Source of the DNA: Caldicellulosiruptor morganii
GTDB lineage: Bacteria > Bacillota > Thermoanaerobacteria > Caldicellulosiruptorales > Caldicellulosiruptoraceae
Assembly: GCF_026810225.1 (NCBI RefSeq)
Contig: NZ_CP113865.1
Span: 2,299,501 to 2,363,500, forward strand
DNA: 64,000 nucleotides
Reading direction: 5' to 3'
This document shows positions 8,582-19,326 of this stretch, in pieces. Each line of letters begins with the position of its first letter. The first letter of the stretch is position 1. Position numbers and translations under genes: made by a program. The notes under the pieces were generated by a model. It was given only the letters and a program-made list of their open reading frames with translations, was not told where the DNA came from and searched no databases.

Positions 8582-11273
8582 TACAGGAATGCTCATAGTT
8601 CAGATAAAACTAGCAAAAACAGGAGGTTTAAACTTAGGTTCAATCTCAGTTTTACATCCCTCATAGTTCAGATAAAACCAACTCACTTAATCTTTTCATC
8701 TCTATTTCTTTTTCGTTTACATCCCTCATAGTTCAGATAAAACTATCCTATGAATTCTACCATATTCTCCCACCTTTCAGAGGTTTACATCCCTCATAGT
8801 TCAGATAAAACTTTGTTATGACACAAGAAATTTTTGCTGTGTTGTTTGTAGTTTACATCCCTCATAGTTCAGATAAAACTATCAGCGATATTACGACAGT
8901 CTAAACAATCTCATCAGTTTACATCCCTCATAGTTCAGATAAAACTTCCTTGAACATTCTGTTAATTTGAGCTGCACTAAGATTGTTTACATCCCTCATA
9001 GTTCAGATAAAACCCTGTTACAAAATATTCTATCTTTTGAATTAATAATGAGTTTACATCCCTCATAGTTCAGATAAAACCCTGTTACAAAATATTCTAT
9101 CTTTTGAATTAATAATGAGTTTACATCCCTCATAGTTCAGATAAAACTCAAAGCCCGGCTGTTTGTGTTTTGTTGTTATGTAAGGTTTACATCCCTCATA
9201 GTTCAGATAAAACGGTAGATATTGGTCTACAGGCAACACACCATTTATTGGGTTTACATCCCTCATAGTTCAGATAAAACAGCGACAGCGAGCTTGCCCT
9301 TGACAGCCAAAAGACGAGTTTACATCCCTCATAGTTCAGATAAAACCTTCTTTTTCTCTTATATTTATCACGAATATTATTTAGTTTACATCCCTCATAG
9401 TTCAGATAAAACTGTATCAGCAGATTCTCCAAATGGTGGCTTAATATAGTTTACATCCCTCATAGTTCAGATAAAACCTATGTCGCTGAAAATAACAAGC
9501 ATATAATTGCTCAGGTTTACATCCCTCATAGTTCAGATAAAACGCTTGGGAGTTAGATTTGCATCAATAATGACTCCAGGTTTACATCCCTCATAGTTCA
9601 GATAAAACAATACTTCCTTCGCTGCCTCTAAATACACTCTCCCCGCGTTTACATCCCTCATAGTTCAGATAAAACTCTGTTCAGCCGCTGCATATTTTGA
9701 AACGTCAATCCACAGGTTTACATCCCTCATAGTTCAGATAAAACCAAAATGGCAGAAACAGCAGAAAAGTATTTGAAAAAGTTTACATCCCTCATAGTTC
9801 AGATAAAACTGCACAAGTTAAAAAGCAGATATTAAAAGAAATAAAGAGTTTACATCCCTCATAGTTCAGATAAAACTTATTTACAACAAGTCTTCTTATG
9901 ATGGACGACTTTATGTTTACATCCCTCATAGTTCAGATAAAACTTGGAGATTGCAAAGCCTAACCTTGTTCACCAGCAATTGTTTACATCCCTCATAGTT
10001 CAGATAAAACAGGATATAAGACAGGTATTTTATTTGCTGAAAGATATATGTTTACATCCCTCATAGTTCAGATAAAACTGTTTATGAAGGACAGATAAAG
10101 AAGATTAATTATTTCAGTTTACATCCCTCATAGTTCAGATAAAACTAATCCAGAGCTTACTGATAAGGAAATAGACTATATTTGTTTACATCCCTCATAG
10201 TTCAGATAAAACGTAAGAAAAATAGTAGTAGCAGAAGTAGAAAGTGCAATGTTTACATCCCTCATAGTTCAGATAAAACGTTCAACTGTGATAACGCATA
10301 AGCACCTGCTCCTGCTAGTTTACATCCCTCATAGTTCAGATAAAACTTTCCCAAGTAATCTCTTAAAAAACGCGCTCCTGTATTCGTTTACATCCCTCAT
10401 AGTTCAGATAAAACTATAAATGTTGCAATAATACTCATCAGTAAAGTAATAAGTTTACATCCCTCATGGTTCAGATAAAACTTGAAGGTGAACTATCATG
10501 AGCAATGCGGAATTGAAAGTTTACATCCCTCATAGTTCAGATAAAACGGCGGGGCGGCTGGGAATTATTACTCAACACAATCAGGTTTACATCCCTCATA
10601 GTTCAGATAAAACCCATCATCGTCGACAACAAACTCAAAAGTTAGTAGTTGGTTTACATCCCTCATAGTTCAGATAAAACCAGATAAGAAGCGGTAAACT
10701 TCAATTAGCACCGTAAGAGTTTACATCCCTCATAGTTCAGATAAAACTATACGTACAGGCAAAGCGTTGGGATGCTAGTGTAGTGTTTACATCCCTCATA
10801 GTTCAGATAAAACATTTTGAAGTAGAAGATGAAGAAAGCATAGAAGTAGTTTACATCCCTCATAGTTCAGATAAAACTTTACTGGGTGTTCAAAAGGGAA
10901 AGATAAAAACAGTTTACATCCCTCATAGTTCAGATAAAACCTTTTTAACACATTCTGCCCGCAGTATTCGCAATATAGGTTTACATCCCTCATAGTTCAG
11001 ATAAAACATACCTGCGTTTCGGCGGAAAAGATCTTTTGAATTTTGTTTACATCCCTCATAGTTCAGATAAAACCGCCAATATTGGCAAACTCATCAAGCA
11101 GAAACAAAACGTTTACATCCCTCATAGTTCAGATAAAACCATGTTAGTATGTATGATAAACTTAATTATGGTTATACGTTTACATCCCTCATAGTTCAGA
11201 TAAAACTGAACAACTAATTGTTTTCTTTCTAAAATCACAAGCAAGTTTACATCCCTCATAGTTCAGATAAAAC
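8582..11273 (-). CRISPR. CRISPR array, block 1 (41 repeats, leader-distal)
   Basis: The repeat is 29 bp; on the + strand it runs GTTTACATCCCTC...GATAAAAC, and on the transcribed - strand it starts GTTTTATCTG and ends GATGTAAAC. Spacers are 35-39 nt. I count 41 repeats by hand, the first at 8582-8610 strongly decayed on its + strand left half and the second at about 8649-8678 with one extra T. The repeat at 10453-10481 has CATGG for CATAG. Decay at this end and the matching leader at 23380-23604 place the oldest spacers here. The spacer at 9014-9051 is repeated exactly at 9081-9118. The block ends where the IS4-type element interrupts the spacer that starts at 11274. Confidence 0.97.
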
Positions 11274-11340
11274 AGTTGAGAGATAGCTTGTTGAATAAAA
11301 CATATTGACATAAAAGTAATAAATTTATAAATGGAAAAAA

Positions 11341-11402
11341 CCATCCTCCTTGAGATAAAATTTTAAGAAGAGAATACTAAAAAACCCAAGCAAGGAGGAT
11401 GG
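11341..11402 (+). promoter_or_regulatory. Inverted repeat that hides the transposase ribosome binding site (copy 2)
   Basis: CCATCCTCCTTG at 11341-11352 pairs with CAAGGAGGATGG at 11391-11402, as in copy 1. Here the outside transcript it would guard against comes from the + strand side of the array. Confidence 0.6.
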
Positions 11403-11404
11403 CA

Positions 11405-12352
11405 ATGACTAATTTTATTAAAGCACAAAAACAAAAATTTTTAAAGATATTTATGACAATTGAAAAAGTAATAAAAGATTTAGGATTGAAGATAAAAAAC
11501 AACAAAAGAGGAAGACCGAAGAAATTTAAGCTGAGCCATATAATAGCTTGTTTTGTTTATAAAGTCAAAAATAGGATAAACAGCTTTAGGGAATTAGAGT
11601 ACAAGATAAATGAAGATGAAGAATTTAGAAAGGTCATAGGAATAGAAAAGAGCCCCGATCATTCATATTTTTCAAAATGGGCTAAAATGATTGAAGAAGA
11701 ATATATAGAAGCAATAGCAAGAATTTTAGTAAGAGAAATAGATCCCAAGACAAGAGTTTGTGCTATAGATTCTACACCTTTGAGAAGCTCGAGGGGTGAT
11801 AGAGAAGCAGGAGTAGGAAGATGTGTTAGTTTAGGTTTTTACAATGGGTATAAATTACATGTGCTAGCAACAGTTGAAGATGAGGTCATACCGATAGTAT
11901 GGTGGTTGACATGTGCAAATATTCATGATAGTAAAGCGGTAGAACTTTTGTATGAAGCTAAGATATTTGGACCTGATGTAATATTAGCAGATGCAGGTTA
12001 TGATTGTACAAAGTGGTTTGATGTGGCTGATAGACTTGGAATAAAGTTTGTAGCGGGTATAAATAAGAGAAATACTAAGGATTTTAACAATGTCAAAAAT
12101 ATTCTGAGAGCACAAAACATAGAATTTTTAAGAAGTAAAGAAGGACAAAGAGTATATAAGCAAAGGATAAAAATTGAAAGATTATTTGGGAAGCTGAAAG
12201 GAGAATATAATTTAGAACAAGTACGGCTAAGAGGTTTTAGAACATATAAGAGACATGTTGACTGGATAATGGTTACTTATTTGATAGAGCTTTATATTCA
12301 AAAAATTGAAAACTGTAAATTTTCTTTTAAATATGCATGGAATAATTTATAG
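11405..12352 (+). CDS. IS4-type DDE transposase (copy 2)
   Basis: Identical in sequence to the transposase at 5538-6485: DDE catalytic domain with CAIDSTPLRSS, VILADAGYD and the YREK signature YKQRIKIERLFGKLK. The gene reads on the + strand, opposite to the direction of array transcription, so it could be exposed to antisense transcription from the leader. It is intact. Confidence 0.9.
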   Translation: MTNFIKAQKQKFLKIFMTIEKVIKDLGLKIKNNKRGRPKKFKLSHIIACFVYKVKNRINSFRELEYKINEDEEFRKVIGIEKSPDHSYFSKWAKMIEEEYIEAIARILVREIDPKTRVCAIDSTPLRSSRGDREAGVGRCVSLGFYNGYKLHVLATVEDEVIPIVWWLTCANIHDSKAVELLYEAKIFGPDVILADAGYDCTKWFDVADRLGIKFVAGINKRNTKDFNNVKNILRAQNIEFLRSKEGQRVYKQRIKIERLFGKLKGEYNLEQVRLRGFRTYKRHVDWIMVTYLIELYIQKIENCKFSFKYAWNNL

Positions 12353-12434
12353 TCCCATATAGTTACATTAATAGTAGAATTATTTATTCAACAACTTAAG
12401 TTGAGAGAGCTTAAAAATGCAGAAACAGAGTTTG

Positions 12435-15046
12435 GTTTACATCCCTCATAGTTCAGATAAAACTCCCTGTTCCGTAACGACTTATATCTAACGCTACTTC
12501 ATGTTTACATCCCTCATAGTTCAGATAAAACCAGGTAGCTGTATTAGGGAACATAGTACTGACTGAATGGTTTACATCCCTCATAGTTCAGATAAAACAT
12601 AAATGACCTGATAGTAATAATGGTTTATCTGCCTTAGTTTACATCCCTCATAGTTCAGATAAAACGTATTAATTGTATTTAGTTCAATAACGTTTAGTTT
12701 TCGTTTACATCCCTCATAGTTCAGATAAAACGCTTTAACAGGTTTAACAGCGGCCTTAATTTTAACAAGTTTACATCCCTCATAGTTCAGATAAAACTTT
12801 TTACTAATTTTCTGACTATTTCAGGGAGTATTTCTTGTTTACATCCCTCATAGTTCAGATAAAACTGAAGACGTCAACGTTGAAGAAGAAATAATAGAAA
12901 AAAGTTTACATCCCTCATAGTTCAGATAAAACTTTGAACCCTCCTTCACTTGAAATACAAAATGACCAGTTTACATCCCTCATAGTTCAGATAAAACCAT
13001 ATAAGCCCGGCAATAAGTACCAAGTGTCCGTCCAAGTTTACATCCCTCATAGTTCAGATAAAACCAACAAGAAGGACGATAGAGGGTGGCAGCGGGGTGT
13101 AGTTTACATCCCTCATAGTTCAGATAAAACCAAACGCAAGTGAGTTTTTAGCTTGGGCAAAGACACAGTTTACATCCCTCATAGTTCAGATAAAACTTTT
13201 GTTTTAAATAAGCTTTTACAGAAAACTTGATAATGTTTACATCCCTCATAGTTCAGATAAAACTGAAAAATACAAAGAACAATTGTTCAACAATCTTGGG
13301 CGTTTACATCCCTCATAGTTCAGATAAAACATCATTTCCCAGCTTCTACGCAAATTTTCCCTTGCTTCGTTTACATCCCTCATAGTTCAGATAAAACTTT
13401 TTGGTTTTGAACCCTTTTAGTTCTTCAAGTATTGTTTACATCCCTCATAGTTCAGATAAAACATATGGCGACTTAACTTATGCTGATGCGTTTTATTCAG
13501 TTTTCATCCCTCATAGTTCAGATAAAACTTGAAGAGTTAACAATTGAAGAGATTATTACTTTTCTTGTTTACATCCCTCATAGTTCAGATAAAACATTTT
13601 GTATTTACCGAATCTATATTTCTTACCTTCAATGTTTACATCCCTCATAGTTCAGATAAAACAATTGGACATGGTAACAGAATTATTTTCGAAAGTAACG
13701 TTTACATCCCTCATAGTTCAGATAAAACGCAGTGTGTGCAGCTGCGGGTATAGTAGCAGTTACTGGTTTACATCCCTCATAGTTCAGATAAAACTTTTCA
13801 GAGATAGTAAGTGGCACAAAATTATTACAAACGTTTACATCCCTCATAGTTCAGATAAAACCAGGATTCACAAAAGAAGAAATTCTAAAAGGTAAGTATC
13901 GTTTACATCCCTCATAGTTCAGATAAAACTACTGTTCTTTTTTGTTATCCAAATTTGGATTGAAAGTTTACATCCCTCATAGTTCAGATAAAACTTCCTT
14001 GTCGTGCGAAAAACAAAAAACGAACGTTTACATCCCTCATAGTTCAGATAAAACGTCTGAAAATCCCGCTATATACTCTTTGAAACCTCCGTTTACATCC
14101 CTCATAGTTCAGATAAAACTTTGTTGAGTATAAGATAAGCTTGCCCGTCTACAAACTCGTTTACATCCCTCATAGTTCAGATAAAACTGCTTGTAAAAAG
14201 CACTCTTAAAGAAGGATATGATTAGTTTACATCCCTCATAGTTCAGATAAAACGCAGAGTGTAGGCGTGAAATGTGGACAGCAGTGCAGTGTTTACATCC
14301 CTCATAGTTCAGATAAAACGAAGAACGTTTAGAAAAGGGAATAGATGAGGCAATAGTTTACATCCCTCATAGTTCAGATAAAACGTAAAATCATCTTTTG
14401 ATAAAGTTCAAGTTTAAGCGGGTTTACATCCCTCATAGTTCAGATAAAACTCTGCGTCTTTAAGATATTTTCTTGTCGCTTGTATAAGTTTACATCCCTC
14501 ATAGTTCAGATAAAACTCGTGGCAGCAAAACAGGTTTGCAGGCACAAAAAACTGTTTACATCCCTCATAGTTCAGATAAAACTTGCAGCGATTATACCAA
14601 AAACAGTAACTTTGCTAAAGTTTACATCCCTCATAGTTCAGATAAAACGAGTATTTTTCACAGTGTACTATCCAGACCCAATCAGGTTTACATCCCTCAT
14701 AGTTCAGATAAAACGATTACAAAAATTATTCAAATGTGTTAGTTGATATCAGTTTACATCCCTCATAGTTCAGATAAAACTGGCGCATTTTCCCTTTTAA
14801 TTTGCTGCCAGTTAGGATCGTTTACATCCCTCATAGTTCAGATAAAACGCTCAAGGAACGTTTGTGCATTGCCACTTTTCCCGCGTTTACATCCCTCATA
14901 GTTCAGATAAAACTCTTATTGGTTTAAGAGCAACTGAGAGTCCGAACCGAGTTTACATCCCTCATAGTTCAGATAAAACCATAAAACATTGAGTTAAGGC
15001 ATATAACTTGTCTTCTTGTTTACATCCCTCATAGTTCAGATAAAAC
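12435..15046 (-). CRISPR. CRISPR array, block 2 (40 repeats)
   Basis: Continues block 1 with the same 29-bp repeat; 40 repeats by hand count. The repeat at 13500-13528 has TTTTCATCCC instead of TTTACATCCC; all others look perfect. Two spacers recur in block 3 with a different length at one end: 14120-14158 (39 nt) against 18108-18144 (37 nt), and 14451-14487 (37 nt) against 18240-18277 (38 nt). The block ends at the spacer interrupted by the first IS110-family element. Confidence 0.97.
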
Positions 15047-15091
15047 CTAACATCAAGGGGCATAGTTCACGCCCCCTTGTATAATTATTTT

Positions 15092-15549
15092 CGTAAGACA
15101 CATCAAAAAAATTCTAATAAAATAACAACCAAAGTTTCGGTTAACATAAGATTTTGAGTCTCATCCTTAAAATAACATCTCAAATACTACCTCTTTGAGA
15201 GGAAAGCAGCGCAAAGTCTCTTCCTGCTGCTTGTGGCTTCTAATCTTTAGCCACTTTAACGCTGGCCTCTTGCCAGCCATTCTAACTTTGATATAATTCT
15301 TTCTATCTGGGCATGGAATTTACCTGTACGCGCCCCCTGGGAACGGAACTTCTTTCCGTATACCCGTGAAAAAGATTATTATTCCATTCCAGGTAAGTCT
15401 AAACTATTTGGCTGGTTGAGGCCAGCTTAGATCCTAATCAAAGCTGGTTCCTCGCATCACGTGCAAGGTTGTATACTTACCTTTGCTCGGAATGGAAAAC
15501 TCATGCCCTAATTCAATTTCAAAATCACTTGCAGGGAGGTTTAATTGCT
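15092..15549 (+). ncRNA. Candidate bridge RNA region of IS110 element A
   Basis: The non-coding left end of IS110 elements is known to encode a bridge (seek) RNA whose loops pair with target and donor DNA. Here roughly 15180-15470 is much more GC-rich than the surroundings and full of possible stems, for example GAACGGAACTTCTTTCCG (15340-15357), and GGCTGGTTGAGGCCAGC (15410-15426) followed by AAGCTGG. No open frame with a ribosome binding site fits the region. Exact RNA ends and guide loops cannot be fixed by eye. Confidence 0.55.
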
Positions 15550-16842
15550 ATGAATCTAAAACCTATTGCCGGGATTGATGTAGCCAAGTATTTCAGCGAA
15601 ATGGTGATTATATCTCCTACAAATGAAATAATTGCCCGCTTGACTATCCGTCACAATAATCCCTCTGATTTTGATAGGGCTATTGAAATCCTTAAAAAAG
15701 TTGAAGAGGATTTCGCAGCACGCCCTATCATCGTCATGGAAGCCACAGGGCATTACCACAAAATCCTCTCCCGCTTCTTTACTTCTAATGGCTGGGATGT
15801 TTCAATTATCAATCCCATCCAATCTAATTCTATCAAAAATGCGGGAGTTAGAAAAGTAAAAAATGATAAAACCGATGCCCTGTGGATTGCATTAACTTTT
15901 AGACTTACTGACTCTACTGTAGTACAACCTTCATCTGAAATCCTCGACTGCTTGAAAAACCTATGCCGCCAGTATTACAACCTCAGTGATGAACTAACCT
16001 CTTACAAATACAGACTTACTTCTGTCGTCGATCAAATTATGCTCAATTTCAAAGAGGTCTTCCCTGACATTTGTTCTAAAACATCCTTGGCTATACTTGA
16101 AAACTACCCAACTCCAACCGATATCTTAGGCGCTGACAGCGAAAAACTTATTTCCATCATTCAGCTAACCTCTAAAAAAAGCTATCAATGGGCCAAAGAA
16201 AAATATGAATTACTTGTCGCAAAAGCTAAACAGTTTCAACCTTTTTCTATATCAGACTTAGCAACTGTTACTATGCTTAAAGTCTATATTAACATGGTCC
16301 TGAATTTACAGCAGAATATCGACAAAATTTTTGAAGCCATAAATCAACTTGTTCAGCAATCTTCGCAATCTCAGCCTTCACTCATGGAAAATATTAACCT
16401 CCTTCAATCTATCCCCGGCATAGGTTTTCTATCCGCTGCAACTATCCTTGCTGAAATAGGTGATTTCGAAAAATTTTCAAAACCCAACAAGCTTGTTGCT
16501 TTCTTTGGTGTAGATCCTTCCGTAAATCAATCGGGGCAATTTGTTGGCACAAAAAATAAAATGTCTAAACGTGGTTCTAAAATCTTGCGAAGAATCTTAT
16601 TTACAATTGCTCTTGCCAATATCAGAACAAAAAGAAATTCTAAACCTTGTAATCCTGTATTATTCGAATACTATCAGAAAAAGTGCCAACAAAAGCCCAA
16701 AAAAGTTGCATTAGGTGCTGTTATGAGAAAAATTATTTGTATTATCTTTGCTGTTATGCGCGATAAAAAACCTTTTGAACTTAGAACTCCAGAAGAACAT
16801 ATTCAAAAATACTTTAATAAAACTGCAGTTTGTAGTGCATAA
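15550..16842 (+). CDS. IS110-family DEDD transposase (recombinase) A
   Basis: A 430-residue recombinase of the IS110 family, with an N-terminal RuvC-like DEDD domain and a C-terminal Tnp domain with a catalytic Ser. Seen: PIAGIDVAKYFSEMVI (first Asp), VMEATGHYH (Glu), VKNDKTDALWIA (Asp pair), then LLQSIPGIGFLSAATILAEIG (helix-hairpin-helix-like segment) and FFGVDPSVNQSGQF with the likely Ser. The start at ATG 15550 has GGGAGG upstream; a longer frame from 15469 has no such site. In known members the protein acts with a bridge RNA from the element's non-coding end. Intact. Confidence 0.88.
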   Translation: MNLKPIAGIDVAKYFSEMVIISPTNEIIARLTIRHNNPSDFDRAIEILKKVEEDFAARPIIVMEATGHYHKILSRFFTSNGWDVSIINPIQSNSIKNAGVRKVKNDKTDALWIALTFRLTDSTVVQPSSEILDCLKNLCRQYYNLSDELTSYKYRLTSVVDQIMLNFKEVFPDICSKTSLAILENYPTPTDILGADSEKLISIIQLTSKKSYQWAKEKYELLVAKAKQFQPFSISDLATVTMLKVYINMVLNLQQNIDKIFEAINQLVQQSSQSQPSLMENINLLQSIPGIGFLSAATILAEIGDFEKFSKPNKLVAFFGVDPSVNQSGQFVGTKNKMSKRGSKILRRILFTIALANIRTKRNSKPCNPVLFEYYQKKCQQKPKKVALGAVMRKIICIIFAVMRDKKPFELRTPEEHIQKYFNKTAVCSA

Positions 16843-17019
16843 ACAATTGTTCTGTTTACGAAACATTAGTTAACAATAACACTACTCAGCCTCCATATGT
16901 TATGTCAACTTCTAATGGATGGCTTACCTTTTTGCGCCCTCTTTAAAGAATCTTATACCATAAAATGGTGTCAAAATTTTTTAAAAAAACTCTTGACTTT
17001 AATTAGCTGGTCTTGATGT

Positions 17020-19166
17020 GTTTACATCCCTCATAGTTCAGATAAAACCATTTTTTTACCGATAACAACTATATTTACATTTTTGTTTACATCCCTCATA
17101 GTTCGGATAAAACTAGCGAAAGCAGCAAAAACAGCAAAAGGACAATTAGCGTTTACATCCCTCATAGTTCAGATAAAACTTCAAGAAAGCAGGTATTCTA
17201 ATTCTTCCGTTCTCTGTTTACATCCCTCATAGTTCAGATAAAACTTAACCTCACCTGTTCTTTTTGTTTTTAGGTCTGTCTTGTTTACATCCCTCATAGT
17301 TCAGATAAAACGGACTTGCAGAAGCTGTAAAGACATCTGTGTATTTGCGGTTTACATCCCTCATAGTTCAGATAAAACTTTAAAACTGTTAGTTTTAAGC
17401 CTATAGTGTTAGGAGTTTACATCCCTCATAGTTCAGATAAAACATTAATTTTTTCAACGCAGCATCTTCTGTTCTGATGTGGTTTACATCCCTCATAGTT
17501 CAGATAAAACCAGATATAGTTCTGATTTACAGAGAGAAGAAAGCATAGGTTTACATCCCTCATAGTTCAGATAAAACCTTAATAGTATGTTTGTTAATTC
17601 ATTAGCTGTAGCAATGTTTACATCCCTCATAGTTCAGATAAAACTGTTTTTTGCAAACATTTATTGCTTTATAGTATCGTTTACATCCCTCATAGTTCAG
17701 ATAAAACCTTAATAGTATGTTTGTTAATTCATTAGCTGTAGCAATGTTTACATCCCTCATAGTTCAGATAAAACTAACCTCTTCTAACATTTAACCTCAC
17801 CTATTTTCTTTTGTTTACATCCCTCATAGTTCAGATAAAACCTCAATCGTTGTTAAATAAGCACTCAATCGTTGTTAGTTTACATCCCTCATAGTTCAGA
17901 TAAAACCCTCCCATTTTTTGTTTTGCCCTCACGGGCAATCCCCAAGTTTACATCCCTCATAGTTCAGATAAAACAAGTCATGTAAAGGCTTGGTCCAGCA
18001 GGGTACAGTATGTTTACATCCCTCATAGTTCAGATAAAACTGGGGATTGCCAAGGGCAAAGCCAACCGGCAAAGCCCAGTTTACATCCCTCATAGTTCAG
18101 ATAAAACTGTTGAGTATAAGATAAGCTTGCCCGTCTACAAACTCGTTTACATCCCTCATAGTTCAGATAAAACTAGATTTGCGTAATAGCATTGAAGTAT
18201 TAATACAAAGGTTTACATCCCTCATAGTTCAGATAAAACTTCTGCGTCTTTAAGATATTTTCTTGTCGCTTGTATAAGTTTACATCCCTCATAGTTCAGA
18301 TAAAACTCAGCGACAAACTTATCATGGTCACCATTAAGGGCTATGGTTTACATCCCTCATAGTTCAGATAAAACCAGGTATTAACCCAGAAAATTGCACA
18401 ATTAAGTACAAGTTTACATCCCTCATAGTTCAGATAAAACTCCTTTAAAAGTTTTAATTGATTAGCATCCACAAGTTGGTTTACATCCCTCATAGTTCAG
18501 ATAAAACCAGCACTTAGAAGGCTAATGATGGCACCGTTAGCGAGTTTACATCCCTCATAGTTCAGATAAAACCTCAAATTCAAGTGCTGTGAGATATTTA
18601 ACAACTGCTTGTTTACATCCCTCATAGTTCAGATAAAACAACTTTATCAATATCAACAAGCTGAACGTCAAAGCAGTTTACATCCCTCATAGTTCAGATA
18701 AAACCGCAGAAAAGTGGCTATATTTGGGGAATAGACGAAAGTTTACATCCCTCATAGTTCAGATAAAACGACCCTGCTTTATATTCTGATGAAAACAGAT
18801 TAATTGTTTACATCCCTCATAGTTCAGATAAAACTCAATTACTTGACGGGAGAAATAGAATTTAACGAAGATGTTTACATCCCTCATAGTTCAGATAAAA
18901 CCTCAAAAGAAAGGGTGGATATGGATAATCGAAGAAAGTTTACATCCCTCATAGTTCAGATAAAACAAAGGCAAAAGCTGTGGGAGTTTATGAAAAATCT
19001 AGACGTTTACATCCCTCATAGTTCAGATAAAACCATAATTATTTATTGCAGGCCTGAAAAGGAAATAATTGTTTACATCCCTCATAGTTCAGATAAAACA
19101 AACAAAAACACACCAATCTCTGTTTGTAAAATGAGATGTTTACATCCCTCATAGTTCAGATAAAAC
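17020..19166 (-). CRISPR. CRISPR array, block 3 (33 repeats)
   Basis: The same repeat; 33 by hand count. The repeat at 17085-17113 has TTCGG for TTCAG. The spacer at 17578-17615 recurs exactly at 17708-17745, separated by one other spacer. Two spacers match block 2 spacers except for length. The spacer at 17842-17877 contains CTCAATCGTTGTTA twice. The block ends at the spacer split by the second IS110-family element. Confidence 0.97.
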
Positions 19167-19326
19167 ATTACAAGAGACAAACGGTAAAATGTCAAGAGGG
19201 TTTTTAAGAAAAATTTTTTAGATTATTAGGCGAAAAAAGGCAATAAAATACCTGGCCGCACAGCATGGTAAAATTTAACTGGCAGCTTGTTCAGAGAAAA
19301 TTATTAAACTAAAAATTTGAGATTAA

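Larger units (their letters stand above)
11284..12398 (+). mobile_element. IS4-type insertion sequence, copy 2, inside a CRISPR spacer
   Basis: The same 1115-bp element as at 5417-6531, with the same ends. The target duplication here is AGTTGAGAGA (11274-11283 and 12399-12408, 10 bp). Removing the element and one duplication rebuilds a normal 36-nt spacer (11274-11283 joined to 12409-12434) between two perfect repeats. The duplication length differs from the 8 bp of copy 1. Confidence 0.93.
15065..17000 (+). mobile_element. IS110-family element A, inside a CRISPR spacer (ends approximate)
   Basis: It carries a DEDD transposase at 15550-16842 and about 485 bp of structured non-coding DNA on the left. 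No inverted terminal repeats or target duplication are needed for this family. The left end holds TATAAT (15080-15085) and the right end TTGACT (16993-16998). If the circular form joins these as a promoter with 17-bp spacing, the element is 1936 bp and the restored spacer is 37 nt, the normal size for this array. The exact ends could shift together by several bases. Confidence 0.8.

Noticed and set aside
15047-17019. Terminal inverted repeat ACATCAAG (15050-15057) and CTTGATGT (17012-17019) of IS110 element A
   Set aside because: The right copy touches the CRISPR repeat, which would leave only a 3-nt spacer. Placing the ends by the junction promoter gives a normal spacer, so the 8-bp match is probably chance within the spacer.
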